A stretch of DNA of 54,684 bases from a virus: positions 1 to 54,684 of the IMG/VR virus record IMGVR_UViG_3300031730_000005. One strand, written 5' to 3'. Below, one piece after another: positions 1 through 9,500 of the stretch. A program made the translations under genes and the position numbers. A model generated the notes under the pieces. That model made no database searches and was not told the DNA's origin. It saw only the letters and a program-made list of their open reading frames with translations. Position 1 is the first letter of the stretch. Each line of letters starts with the position of its first letter.

Positions 1-5
1 GTAGG

Positions 6-302
6 TTATTCATTCTTTGTCTTTCCGAGCAGATCCAACTTGCTGAAAGCCAGTTCGATGAGAACGAACCAATGCTTTCCGGTTGCGCCAACTCCCGTCG
101 CGATCACCTCAAGCGGAAACATGGTCAATATCTTAAACAAATGAGGAGCGAGAAGGTTCGCCATCGTCATTCCGGTCACCAAATAGCGTATGGCGTACTT
201 GGCTGAGACCTTTTCCTCTGTGTTTGCAAGATGCAGAGCCGCGCCAACAAATCCGAATGCGATGCACGATAGGTAAATGTGCTCGAAAACTGCATCAAGC
301 AT
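6..302 (-). CDS. putative holin-like membrane protein, 98 aa
   Basis: Small hydrophobic protein with about three membrane segments: residues 8-26, 42-62 and 66-86, the last one weaker. The ATG start is chosen because GGAG lies five bases upstream; an in-frame TTG nine codons earlier lacks a ribosome binding site. Its start overlaps the end of the peptidase gene. It is the last gene before the window edge and lies in the lysis end of the late operon, so a holin or accessory lysis role is inferred from size, topology and position only. I do not recognise a named family. Confidence 0.6.
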   Translation of the reverse strand: MLDAVFEHIYLSCIAFGFVGAALHLANTEEKVSAKYAIRYLVTGMTMANLLAPHLFKILTMFPLEVIATGVGATGKHWFVLIELAFSKLDLLGKTKNE

Positions 303-789
303 CTTCTCCACCGATGGCCATAGATTCAATTGTACTGGTCAAATAATAGAGGTCGCGAGGCGTGAGTTTTCCCGACGGGACTTCCTTGTTCGGAGGTAGC
401 CACCTGCAAGATATTAGTCCTTCTGCAATAAATTGAGTGCATTCCCATGCGCCAGGTTCATGCCAATTGCGATCGGCAAATGGTCCCCAAAAGTATGTAA
501 CAGCGATGGGATCGTAGGGCTCGTGGAGATGGCTGCGGAGGAACGCGATAAATGCGTCTGCCTGCTCCTGGGTGGACTTCAGCCGGACAAACAGTTCACG
601 CCTGAAGCCGGCATCATAGCCGGGCTTAAGCTCTTGCACGCCGCCGAGGAGATGCGCACCGATATAGGTTCCGTCGTCGGTTTTCGCATCGACATGCGAA
701 AGCTCGGAACCGTATTGGGCAACGCCGATCAGATCTGTGAAGACGCCCTTTTTCTGCTCCACAAACCGAAGCGTGATGAACGTAGTCAA
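295..789 (-). CDS. NlpC/P60-type (permuted papain-fold) peptidase
   Basis: 164-residue protein with the pattern of phage cysteine peptidases of the permuted NlpC/P60 (YiiX/YaeF-like) type. An SHVD segment near residue 31 supplies a candidate catalytic His, and WECTQF near residue 115 a candidate catalytic Cys; DGTYIGAH is also typical. Such proteins cut peptide or amide bonds and occur in phage lysis or tail regions. The start is uncertain: the frame opens after a stop with only ATT and TTG available, and TTG with a weak upstream GAG is used here. It lies among membrane and lysis genes, so cell-wall processing is likely but unproven. Confidence 0.6.
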   Translation of the reverse strand: MTTFITLRFVEQKKGVFTDLIGVAQYGSELSHVDAKTDDGTYIGAHLLGGVQELKPGYDAGFRRELFVRLKSTQEQADAFIAFLRSHLHEPYDPIAVTYFWGPFADRNWHEPGAWECTQFIAEGLISCRWLPPNKEVPSGKLTPRDLYYLTSTIESMAIGGEDA

Positions 790-864
790 AATATTAACTC
801 AAACGAAAATAGAATGTGTTCAACCATCTGCGGAGCCCTCAGCTCTGTTGGTGGCCAGACCTGA

Positions 865-887
865 CCTAACCGTTTCGACCGGTTGGG
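865..887. other. inverted repeat in the 790-900 gap
   Basis: CCTAACCG and CGGTTGGG pair over eight positions (one G-T) around a 7-base loop, with a second overlapping pairing to GGTTGGGTC just after it. No T run follows on the minus strand, so a classical terminator for the late operon is not supported. Nothing else was seen in this 111-base gap. Confidence 0.3.
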
Positions 888-900
888 TTGGGTCGCCTTT

Positions 901-1161
901 TCAATGCTTTGTCAATTGAATTAGAAAAGTAGATGCTATAGCAGCTCCTACTAAGCCGGCGGCTGCGCCCCATGCGCCAGCTTGCACCTTCAGCATTGCG
1001 ATCTCAACCCGCATCTTTGCGATCGTCTCATCGCGAAGATTAGTGATGACCTCCATCTTGGCGTTCATCGCCACCATACCACGATCGATGCGCTCCAGTT
1101 CAGCAAGAATCAATCTGCGATATTCCGCCCACGAACGCTCGTCAGGTTCATCCTGTGGCAT
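901..1161 (-). CDS. coiled-coil protein with C-terminal membrane anchor
   Basis: 86 residues. Residues 8-60 are charged and heptad-like. Residues 62-83 form one hydrophobic segment (from WGAAAGLVGAAIAS), followed by a short basic tail. This layout (soluble helical N-terminus, single C-terminal anchor) matches XhlA/hemolysin-type phage accessory lysis proteins in general form, but no diagnostic motif is present. It starts inside the end of the PAS gene with a 14-base overlap and has GGAAGAG upstream. Role in lysis is inferred from position. Confidence 0.65.
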   Translation of the reverse strand: MPQDEPDERSWAEYRRLILAELERIDRGMVAMNAKMEVITNLRDETIAKMRVEIAMLKVQAGAWGAAAGLVGAAIASTFLIQLTKH

Positions 1162-1567
1162 TGGGGCGTCTCTTCCTTATCGTCGCCACCGTATACGCTC
1201 CTTGGGTCGCGATGATCGGGCTCAGACTTATTTCGACATCAAACTCCCGGCCGGTCTTATGGCGTCCTTGAAGGATCAGCCCGACGCCCATGTCGCGCCG
1301 TCTTGGGTCTTCCTCAAACGTCTCGCGATGCGCCTGATGTATCGGGCGGTTGCGATCAGGAACCAGCATTTCAACCTGCTGATCATATAGTTCCGCCCTT
1401 GGATAGCCGAACATCAGTTCCATATGCTTGTTCACGAGCTTGATCGAGCCCGTGCTGTCAACCACCATGACGGCATCGGGATAGCCTTCTTCGAACAAAC
1501 GGATGGCGAAATCTGGATCGATCAGAGATTCCCCTAGCTGACGAAGCTTTTCGATGTTTTCATTCAT
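1148..1567 (-). CDS. stand-alone PAS domain protein
   Basis: 139 residues, almost all of it one PAS fold (about 28-135). The N-terminal part gives DAVMVVDSTGSI and NKHMELMFGY, the usual PAS-core strand and helix, then a late RHKTGREFDVEISLSP strand pair and a final ATIRKRR strand. PAS domains sense ligands, redox state or light, or mediate protein contacts, usually fused to kinases or HTH domains; here there is no output domain. The start is placed at MNEN because the upstream reading frame is occupied by the preceding small gene. The neighbours are small membrane proteins and lysis genes, so a sensor or protein-contact role near lysis is possible but speculative. Confidence 0.75.
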   Translation of the reverse strand: MNENIEKLRQLGESLIDPDFAIRLFEEGYPDAVMVVDSTGSIKLVNKHMELMFGYPRAELYDQQVEMLVPDRNRPIHQAHRETFEEDPRRRDMGVGLILQGRHKTGREFDVEISLSPIIATQGAYTVATIRKRRPNATG

Positions 1568-1578
1568 ATATTGTGAGC

Positions 1579-1755
1579 TCACTTCACGACTCGCCAATGG
1601 ATGCCATACTTGATCGCACATGCCTTCGCTAACCAGACCTTCGAAACTGGCGTAGCTGCTACGATGGGACCGGGCACCTCATAGATGCGAGTTCGATCGA
1701 GGTTTGAAATGTCGATTCCTGGAAACAGCGTGGTGAGGAAGACCGCGCAACTCAT
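1579..1755 (-). CDS. small conserved-type protein, 58 aa, unknown
   Basis: I derived this short frame by translating the gap between the PAS gene and its upstream neighbour. It starts MSCAVFLTTL, has a hydrophobic N-terminus, and ends IHWRVVK. Its ATG immediately follows the upstream TAA (TAAATG), and it ends 12 bases before the PAS start, so it fills the gap with the same tight spacing as the other genes. No family is recognised. The fit of start, stop and spacing is the main evidence. Confidence 0.55.
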   Translation of the reverse strand: MSCAVFLTTLFPGIDISNLDRTRIYEVPGPIVAATPVSKVWLAKACAIKYGIHWRVVK

Positions 1756-1914
1756 TTAGAACTTCGCTCGTAACAAGTCGGCCTCAGCATGGAGTTTTGC
1801 GGAAAGAGCGTTGGCACCGATAACCGCCCTTTGGATGGCGCTCTTGCAAAACCACACAAAGGCACCTCCGGCTGCGAAGATGGCAATATCGCCTAGCAAA
1901 GTTAAAGTAGTCAT
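1756..1914 (-). CDS. small membrane protein, 52 aa
   Basis: Short frame reading MTTLTLLGDIAIF at its start, with one hydrophobic segment at about residues 4-23 and a charged helical tail ending LLRAKF. AGGAG lies six bases before the ATG, overlapping the end of the upstream membrane-protein gene. With the 84-aa and 161-aa membrane proteins it forms a run of membrane genes next to the endolysin, so a holin/antiholin or spanin-like accessory role is possible; no motif decides this. Confidence 0.6.
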   Translation of the reverse strand: MTTLTLLGDIAIFAAGGAFVWFCKSAIQRAVIGANALSAKLHAEADLLRAKF

Positions 1915-1916
1915 TT

Positions 1917-2402
1917 TCATCTCCTGAATGCCTTTGAAGCGATGACGAGTGCCGCACTCGGTGGTCCTACATAGAATAGAGCTTGCAGGATTGCATGCTC
2001 TGTTTCCTCGAATTTACCCGGCAAAACGGCTATTTTCCATGATCCAACTACGTGTTGCTGCCATTCCAGCCATGGAACAATGTACCATCTTAACGTTGGA
2101 ACTAGGTGCCAACTAGTGGAATCCATCACAATCATTAGAACGTGGAAAGCAAATGCCATTGAGATCAGGAATCCTGCAAGGCCGAATGGCCCCCATGTTC
2201 CTTGCGACTTCTGAACATCGGCCCGTATCTGCGCTGATCTAACAGAAGCATCTGCCGTAGTCGTGGAAAGTTGATTTCCAGCGTCATTCTCATTCTTGAA
2301 ACGGGTAGTGTTGTCGGCATGCAGATCAGTAATAGTTTTCCCGACGGTCCCAAGTATCAGGTTCAATCCACCGGTAAAAAGACTCAATATCCATTGTGGC
2401 AT
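1917..2402 (-). CDS. membrane protein of the lysis region, 161 aa
   Basis: The N-terminus (MPQWILSLFTGG) is amphipathic and is followed by a polar, helical segment (residues 25-70). A strong hydrophobic stretch follows at about 74-94 (FGLAGFLISMAFAFHV), and another at about 140-157. Its layout is reminiscent of phage and GTA three-segment holins, but I cannot assign it. The ATG follows the TAG of the upstream holin candidate by one base, with AAAGG nine bases before it. Confidence 0.6.
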   Translation of the reverse strand: MPQWILSLFTGGLNLILGTVGKTITDLHADNTTRFKNENDAGNQLSTTTADASVRSAQIRADVQKSQGTWGPFGLAGFLISMAFAFHVLMIVMDSTSWHLVPTLRWYIVPWLEWQQHVVGSWKIAVLPGKFEETEHAILQALFYVGPPSAALVIASKAFRR

Positions 2403-2403
2403 T

Positions 2404-2658
2404 CTAAACTGCCTTTCCTGTATTTCCGGCAGTGTTGCTCATTGTTTGAATCGTATCGTCTTTCTGCTTGCTGCTAGACGAAGATCCAATCCAGTACGCA
2501 ACCGCCGCCGCCGCCATCGATTGCCATGCGCCCAAAAGGTATAGCACCACGGATTCCTTGACGCCGGCCAGTTCCGGCTTCATCGCCAGGAATGAGATTC
2601 CGATAAACCCCCCGAGGACAATAACCGTAATGATAACCGGCCCTAATTCTTTGCTCAT
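2404..2658 (-). CDS. putative holin, two membrane segments
   Basis: 84 residues with two hydrophobic segments, about 7-26 (VIITVIVLGGFIGISFLA) and 36-57, and a polar, serine- and lysine-rich C-terminus. Two-segment, sub-100-residue proteins directly after an endolysin gene are the classic form of class II holins, which permeabilise the inner membrane to time lysis. It overlaps the endolysin stop by ATGA, implying translational coupling. Assignment rests on topology and neighbour. Confidence 0.65.
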   Translation of the reverse strand: MSKELGPVIITVIVLGGFIGISFLAMKPELAGVKESVVLYLLGAWQSMAAAAVAYWIGSSSSSKQKDDTIQTMSNTAGNTGKAV

Positions 2659-3581
2659 TTCGGCGTTCTCAGTCTAAACAGATCCATGACGCGACCCCAG
2701 AAGGTAGGAGCCAAATCAGTACGGGCCTTAGTACCCGGAGGAGGAAGGATTATTTCCGGTGGTACCGGCATCGTTGGAATGGTCTTTCCTGCCGCTAGGG
2801 CGGCGTCCAGTGCGGCAAACGTGGCGGGACCTACCAATCCATCTACGACAAGGTTTTGGATCAACTGGAAGGCCCGCACTGCGTTGCGCGTGGCTGATCC
2901 GACGATCCCATCCACCTCGAGCTGAGGACTGGCGCCGAGCTTATTGAGCGAGGTTTGCAGCCACATACCGTCCCGGACGGGCTGCTCAGGCTGAACCGTT
3001 GCATCGAATTTGATGGAAGGATCAAGTCCCATGATGGCAAGGATCAGTCCGGCGCAGCCTAACTGCTTGTCGACTTCCTCCGGATCAAAAACACCGTCGG
3101 CAACGTACTTGCCTTTTTCGTATTGATCGGTTCCAGACCAGATATAGGGTGACGTAAGACCACGGTTGAAATATCCAACTCCATTATACCTTTCAAGATT
3201 GGTTAGCATCCCGCCAATTGACCAATCCGTCAGCCGCGCTGCATAGGGCGAACATTTGACCAAGGCGTCAACTGCCGCATCCTCGAATGCGGTAGGCCCT
3301 AAGAATGGACCTCGACCAGCCGGAACATGAGTTGTGATTTCTCCAAGAGGATCACCTTGCCCCAAATTTTTCTCAAAATTCTGAGATGATTCCCGATAAT
3401 GAGAAACGGCGATAAATAGCCAGCCGATGTCAGGCATGTCTGAACGTTTGGCAATACTGAGATATCTAGTCTTGTTGAGGAACGCCTTTTGAGCCGGACC
3501 CGAGAAACCAAGTCTCGTTAGTTTAGCATTTCCCCACCGCCTGACGTTGGCGGCCTTCATTGCAGCAATATCGGCGGCCAT
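2655..3581 (-). CDS. endolysin: lysozyme-type domain plus peptidoglycan-binding domain
   Basis: 308 residues. The N-terminal ~190 residues match a phage lysozyme-family catalytic domain (WLFIAVSHYRES, ITTHVPAGRGPF, DWSIGGMLTNLERYNG, SPYIWSGTDQYEKG); cleavage of glycan strands is the expected activity. Residues about 205-265 form a PG_binding_1 domain, with the usual DGIVGSATRNAVRAFQ and DGLVGPATFAAL repeats. A proline-rich linker and short tail follow. No signal peptide is visible, so export would depend on the holin. AGGGAC precedes the ATG and the holin candidate follows with an ATGA overlap. Confidence 0.85.
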   Translation of the reverse strand: MAADIAAMKAANVRRWGNAKLTRLGFSGPAQKAFLNKTRYLSIAKRSDMPDIGWLFIAVSHYRESSQNFEKNLGQGDPLGEITTHVPAGRGPFLGPTAFEDAAVDALVKCSPYAARLTDWSIGGMLTNLERYNGVGYFNRGLTSPYIWSGTDQYEKGKYVADGVFDPEEVDKQLGCAGLILAIMGLDPSIKFDATVQPEQPVRDGMWLQTSLNKLGASPQLEVDGIVGSATRNAVRAFQLIQNLVVDGLVGPATFAALDAALAAGKTIPTMPVPPEIILPPPGTKARTDLAPTFWGRVMDLFRLRTPK

Positions 3582-3592
3582 TCTTTTAGTCC

Positions 3593-3799
3593 CTACGCAG
3601 AGGCCTGGGTCAGTGCCGCATTATCCGCCTCAACTCTCTGCGCTAGAGCATCCAATGCAGCCTGATCTCCTGACGCGGCAGCTAATTGGGTTTCCAGTTC
3701 GGCGATATGCGTGGCTTGAGCCGTGATTTTGGCCTGCAGTTCAGGAACCACTTTCTCCTGAGATTCAACGGCGGCCTGTAGTCTTGATAGATCAACCAT
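3593..3799 (-). CDS. small coiled-coil protein, 68 aa
   Basis: Almost entirely heptad-like helix rich in Ala, Gln and Leu (AAVESQEKVVPELQAKI, HIAELETQLAAASG). The start is set at MVDLSRL because GAGG lies six bases upstream; a longer frame from 3895 would run into the end of the ejection-protein gene and has no comparable binding site. Small coiled-coil proteins before the endolysin are common in phages of this layout, but their role is unknown. Confidence 0.6.
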   Translation of the reverse strand: MVDLSRLQAAVESQEKVVPELQAKITAQATHIAELETQLAAASGDQAALDALAQRVEADNAALTQASA

Positions 3800-3863
3800 G
3801 ATTTTCCTCACTTCTGTTAAAAGTTCCAATGTGTTCAGTTCCCCGATGAACTCAAGAAACCGA

Positions 3864-6554
3864 TTAAGCCTCATGACGTTGCTTTTTTTCCTCATAAGCT
3901 AGACGCAACGCAACCTTGATCGGCTTCGATGTGTTTCCACGCTCAAGCCAATCCCTGAACTCACTGATCGTCATACGCTTGACGTGTTTTACCCTGTCCT
4001 TGCCGTCGCTGAACCCGGCGCGATAGGTTTTCAAAGCTTCTTTTTCCGACGAGAATCCAAGCAAGGTTTTGTGTTCATCGAACTTTCCGGTTTCCGCGTC
4101 CTTCTGGTCGACCACAAAGACCTGATCTGATTTCTCATTGGGGCCGAGGTAGCAGTCGACGTGATCGCCATCTGCGCCCTCAGTTCGCTTGATGTACCCG
4201 TATGAGGCAGGCATGGTAACCGACCAGCGTTTGCCGTTCCTGCCGATGCCTGAGCGGGGATGCCCCTTCAGGTTCTCCAGCGTGATATCCAGCCCGTGAA
4301 AGAAGCGATGCGTCTTGCTGTAGTTTCCCGCCTTCTTTTGAGCTTCGCTCGGATTATGATTGTGGACCGCGCCGCCCCTTGCATAACCAGCGGTAGAATG
4401 AACTTGGCTAGGATCAGAGACATTTCCACCTCTTGCAAAGCCGGCGTTGGTCGGCGGCTTTCTTTGGTCGCTTTGGTCTGCCGAATGCATCAAAAGTTTC
4501 TGCGGCACGTAACTAGCGATAGCCGACGAAGCCGGACTTTGTGTGCCGAGCGCGGCCGTGTTGGCCGCGCGGCGCAGCCCGTCCATAATCGCCTTGTTCT
4601 TCATGGCCATATCCAGACCCTTGCGCATTTGCGTCAGGTCATTGGATGTCAGTAGGTCTGCAACATGGGAGGCCGTCTTGCTGTCGACTCGGCCCATGAT
4701 TTTGCGGGCACCCATCGCGGCGAGGTCTCCGGCGTATTTCTTTGCCGCGAAACTTCCTGCCAGCGATCCGCCAGCGACGTGCTTCCAGTCCCAGCCGCTT
4801 TCGTAGCCGCCAACCAGCCCGCCCGCCATGCCAGCCTCGATGAGCTGCTTTGCTGTGGTCGAATTGCCCATGGCGTTCTTGGCGCCCTGCATGACGGTTT
4901 CCAGCGCCATTCGGGCCTGCATCTTGTCAAGTCCGGATTGACCGAACACCGCCAACGCTCGCGCTCGCTCATTCGGAGAATTGAACATGGCCTTGGTAAT
5001 GTCGCGGGTATCGCTGATGTTCTTGATGACGCGATCAGCCCAATCGGAGGCATACCCCTCGCGGAACAATTCCTGCTCGTCTGGCTTCATTTGCCGCATT
5101 GCGGTAATAATCTGTTGCGGGTCTACCTTCTTGCCGGCAAGGGTGCGACCGGCCTCAAGAGCATTGCTCTCGTTGAAATACTGCGATGCAACGCCCCTCG
5201 CGCTGCCATAAGAAGGAACCGCTGTATCCAGTTCACCCCGAAGTGTCGATGCCAAGTTGCCAGCAACAGAAGACGTGTCGCCCTGCCGTCGTGCCACACT
5301 CGCCATGCTGTCGAGTTCGCGCTTCACGGCATCCCAGTATTGTAGGTTAGGATACTGAGGAACCCCTTTTGGGTTGGTTTTGGTAAACTTTATCATTCCG
5401 TTTTCGACGGTAACACCTGGATTGAAGGCGCCGTAGCCTTCTGAAACCGCCCGGTCCTTCCCGCTCGTTACCGCCCGTTTCATCGCGTCTTCAAACGTCG
5501 GGCTCCCCATCAACCGTTCGATAACGGGAGATACGATCTCCTTGTCACCCTCCTTGAACGCCTTGGCATAAGCCGGAACCCGGCCAGCGTCGTACTCCGC
5601 GACGATCTGGTCAGATGTCTTGTTGGCGTTGGCCCCACCCGCAACAAGATCTTTTACGTCTTTGGCGACGCGCTCGCTCTGTCCGAGGAACCGCTCGTTG
5701 AACGTGCTCTCGAGCTTGGCCCATGCATCCGGTGCCGTATTGCCAGCCGAGCGCAAAAGCGCCTGTGTGTTCCCTGCTCCGAGATCAGCCAGCGTCACCG
5801 GCTCGCCCGCTCGCTTGGCCGCAAGCCAGTCCTGCGCCGACATGCCCTTAGCGTCGCCGTTAGCAATGGCTTCCTGATCGTGCATGAGGGCAGCACCGAG
5901 ACGACGCGATGCCTCGGCTTCCGGGTCTTTCCAGCCGTTGAACGCGCCTATGGCCTTACCGACGATAGGACCAAGCACAGCACCGATCCCTTGAAGGATT
6001 CCGGCTCCAGCCCCGCCACCGACGCCGCCCGCGACAGCTCCGGTACCAGCCCCGATCACTCGTTCCGATGCATCCGTACCAGCCCCAGCCCCGGATAACG
6101 CGCCATATTCAGCGCCGACCTGCGCGCCCTTCAGCACTGGACGCAAAAGCGCCGGTGCCCGGGCCATTCCGGCCTCCGGCAAAACAGCCATTGAGGGAAT
6201 AGCGCCGGCTACCTCGCTAGCTCCATAGACGTAAGGATGCTGGGCCTTCGCCGTTTCATCGGCTGCGCGCTCCCTAGTTATCGCTTGGTCGTAGCGCTGC
6301 ACGGCCTCCGGGTCGCCAGTCCAGTATTTGTACGCCCCTTTGAGGCTAGTTACAGGGGTGCCAGGGTCGGTTGGGCCAGCGCCTCCGGCTTCGTCGATCG
6401 CGCGCAACTCGTCAGAAAAACCAAACGTTGCTCCCTGAAGAACTCCACGACCTGCAGCATTGAGTTTGCCAACATCAGGCGTGGTTTCTTTGGCCCAATC
6501 GGGGGCCCCAGATATCGCGCTATCATTTGCCCAGTCCGGCGCGTCGTCGGTCAC
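3864..6554 (-). CDS. large ejection-type virion protein with C-terminal phage pyrophosphatase-like domain
   Basis: 896 residues, GTG start overlapping the upstream stop as GTGA. The first ~130 residues are polar; a Gly/Ala-rich stretch at about 150-205 could be membrane-active. The middle is helical, like internal virion or DNA-ejection proteins of short-tailed phages. Two ARGGxV tags (GFARGGNV, GYARGGAV) lie at about 705-725. Residues about 745-875 match the InPase domain known from phage polyvalent proteins: FHGLDITLENLKG, GIGRNGKRWSV, ADGDHVDCYLGPNEKSDQVF, VDQKDAETGKFDEHK. That domain is related to inorganic pyrophosphatase by family; activity here is untested. Confidence 0.7.
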   Translation of the reverse strand: MTDDAPDWANDSAISGAPDWAKETTPDVGKLNAAGRGVLQGATFGFSDELRAIDEAGGAGPTDPGTPVTSLKGAYKYWTGDPEAVQRYDQAITRERAADETAKAQHPYVYGASEVAGAIPSMAVLPEAGMARAPALLRPVLKGAQVGAEYGALSGAGAGTDASERVIGAGTGAVAGGVGGGAGAGILQGIGAVLGPIVGKAIGAFNGWKDPEAEASRRLGAALMHDQEAIANGDAKGMSAQDWLAAKRAGEPVTLADLGAGNTQALLRSAGNTAPDAWAKLESTFNERFLGQSERVAKDVKDLVAGGANANKTSDQIVAEYDAGRVPAYAKAFKEGDKEIVSPVIERLMGSPTFEDAMKRAVTSGKDRAVSEGYGAFNPGVTVENGMIKFTKTNPKGVPQYPNLQYWDAVKRELDSMASVARRQGDTSSVAGNLASTLRGELDTAVPSYGSARGVASQYFNESNALEAGRTLAGKKVDPQQIITAMRQMKPDEQELFREGYASDWADRVIKNISDTRDITKAMFNSPNERARALAVFGQSGLDKMQARMALETVMQGAKNAMGNSTTAKQLIEAGMAGGLVGGYESGWDWKHVAGGSLAGSFAAKKYAGDLAAMGARKIMGRVDSKTASHVADLLTSNDLTQMRKGLDMAMKNKAIMDGLRRAANTAALGTQSPASSAIASYVPQKLLMHSADQSDQRKPPTNAGFARGGNVSDPSQVHSTAGYARGGAVHNHNPSEAQKKAGNYSKTHRFFHGLDITLENLKGHPRSGIGRNGKRWSVTMPASYGYIKRTEGADGDHVDCYLGPNEKSDQVFVVDQKDAETGKFDEHKTLLGFSSEKEALKTYRAGFSDGKDRVKHVKRMTISEFRDWLERGNTSKPIKVALRLAYEEKKQRHEA

Positions 6555-9500
6555 GGGGAAACTCCGAATCTGGCAATGAACTTGTCTTTCACCTCAGGAT
6601 GAGTGCGGGCATAGTCGATGTCCGCTGGTGATGGCTTTGGCTTTTCTCCTGTCGTGGCGGTTGGTGCCTTGCCATGGTTGATCGCACTCAGATAGTCGTA
6701 TTCAGTCGGCCCAACCATTTGCATGAACCGTTCATGCGGGAAGCCGACATTGCTGGCCTGCGCTTCCTTGGCGGGAAGTTGCCCAGCAAGGAACGTCTTT
6801 GCAACGTTGGCCGCACCAAGGATCTGGTCTGTATGCGCGCCCGGCCGGAAATGGAATTCCTGAGCCTCGCGCTCGCCACCCGTACCACCGCCAGCGACAC
6901 CGATAGCCTTGATGATTTCCGGTCCAGCTATGCTGGCTGCTTCTTCCAGATTAGTCGGCTCTGCCTTGCCCAGGAAAGTCGCAAACTTTGCTGCTGCCTG
7001 TCGAAGGATTGGCGCATTGACATTGCCCTTGGACGCATCCCATGCCTTGGCGTAATCTTCCAGCGCCCCAATGTGGCGGATTGCTGTACCGATAGCGACA
7101 GTCTGATCGCCCTGCTTGCTAAGTGGAAATTTGGCTGCATTTGTACCAAAGCGCTGCAAATCAGCCATCTGCGCCATATTCAGGCCCTTCGACGCAGCCA
7201 ATGTAACGCCGTAATTCTGCACAGCACGCTGGTAAATCATTTGAGCTCTGCCTACATCGCTTCTCGCGCTTACCGATGCTTTAGGCAGTTGACCCGTTGC
7301 CAGATAGAGTTCCGCATCCCTCTTAAGAAGCTCCGGAGAATGACCAGCAATAACCGCTGGTTCAGGCACAGTATCGCCCTTATTCACCTGAGGTGCATTG
7401 GCACGGTAGTCAAACTGCCCAGGATTTAGCGTAGTCGTTGCTGTCCCAGTTTGTTGGGCAGGAACTTCCTTAACTTCGCCACTGACCTTGTTATACATGC
7501 GATCAGGATTGATGCCGTCGCCGGGCAGCGGCGCCCAATTATCCTTTTGGGTAATATCGGCTTCCTTTTGTTTCATCTGGACCCAAGCAGGATTAACAAT
7601 CATCTTGCCGTCAGGGCCGCGAATCAGCGGTGACTTTGCCGCCTCTTCTTGCGCCGCAGCAGTCATTTGCTCGTATGGCAAATGCATGCGCTCCTGTTCC
7701 TGAGACAGCTTCATCTGCTCAAGATCGTGCTTTTGCTGCGCCTCTACCGACTTGGAATAGGCGCCGACGCCGGCCATCCCGGCTTCACCCAGCCCGCCAA
7801 GGAACGATCCCGGCCCGCCCCTGGTCGTCGCCATCATGGCAAGTCCGGCCTGCATCAGGCCCTGCCGTAGTTCGGGGGTCATCTTGATCCCGAGAGAATC
7901 GAGGATGCCGCCCGGCTTTTCCTGTTCGGTGGCTGTGAGGTTTTGCGGGGCGCCCACGCCGGCTTTCATACGGGGCGAGCCTGCATAGCTCAGCGCTTCC
8001 GTGCCGTCCTCAGCGCCTTCCGGAGGCGCGGCAGAGGCCGTCATGCGAGGCTTCGACGAAACCCCAGACGTGACTTCCGGAGGCAATGGCGCAACATCCG
8101 GAGCCGCCGCAAGTTGCGGAGGCGGTAATCCCGCATCAACGGCTGATTCGGTGATCTTCTTCCCGTTGTCTCGGTCAACCCGAGCCCGCCAATCGTTCAG
8201 ATCCTCTGGAGAGGAAAGCCGGAACGGCCCGCCGCCGTCGTCATATGTAGGACCAAGGGTATCAACGGCTGGCCTAGATGCCCCCACACCAGCCGACATA
8301 TTCGGATATGCTGCATCAAACCGGTCGTTGAAATCAGGCACGCCGCCATCGGCGAAACCGCCCGTGGCGTAGCGCTTGATCCGCCCACCGCGCCATGATC
8401 CATAATCGTCAGCCGTCAATCCCGGCAATAGATTTTCAGCCGTCCCCGGATCGGCATAGTCATTAACAGCATTCCAACCCTTCTGGGCCAGAGTTCCAAT
8501 GCCTTTCATCTGATCCTGTGACAGGCCGCTTTGTTTCGGAGCCTGCGGGGCGGAAGGCATGCTTGCGTGCACACTGACCGGGCTTGCTCGCGGGTCCATG
8601 ACAGGGACCCATGACGGGCCAATGCCGCCGTAGGGGCTGCCGCCAGAAGCAAAGCCTGCCCGTAGCATAACCTGTCCGCCGCGACGCTTGGTAGCTACTG
8701 GAGGCACAAACGTCTGATCTGGTCCCTCCGGTCCAACCCAAAATCCGGCTCGATCGCGCTGGTCTCCAGTGGCATACTGTGATTGATCACTAAAGGTGGG
8801 ATGGTTTGGTTTTTTGAACCTGTCTCCCATATGACCGTTTTCAGGATCGCGCTGCATATTTGCGAGATAAGCCCCGCGCAAATCGTAGTCTGCTCCGCTA
8901 TCATTGGCGGCATTCTGAGATTTCCAAGACTGAAATGCCCGTTCTTGATCTGGCGACAGCATCGTATTGAAATCGTCGTGAACGCCGCCGCCTTCCGCAA
9001 ATCTGGAAAATCCCGCGCGTTTCCCGGTAACCGCGCCGCCATCCTCTTTAGGAAATAGCGAAGCTCCTGCCAAACCAAGACCTAATGCTTGTGTCCACGG
9101 ATTCGGAGATGGCCCCTGCGTCGAGGCATTTCCCGTGGACGTGGATGTTCCACCCATCGAACCACCGACCCCGGTATCAATAGCGGCCAGCCATTGAGCC
9201 ACCTGGAACGGGTAACCCTGCTGCTGGTAGTAGTCTTGACGGGCTTGTGTGTCCTGCGCCTGCTGGGTCTGCTGCTCGAGCGTGCCGGCACCGACCTGGG
9301 CCTGTGCGCCCTGCATCGCCGCGCTCTGCGCCGATACGCCAGCCCTCATGGCCTGCTGTTGCTGATTTTCAGCCGTGTTAACGGCTTGCTGGTAGCCTTG
9401 GCTGCGCAGCCCAGCAATGACCGGGGCCTGAACACGGGCCTGCCCCTCGGCTGTCAGTGCCTGAGCCACGCCAACGCGATCACCGCCGAGCGCGCCTTGA

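Noticed and set aside
865-887. Rho-independent terminator
   Set aside because: Stem is weak and no T run follows on the transcribed strand.
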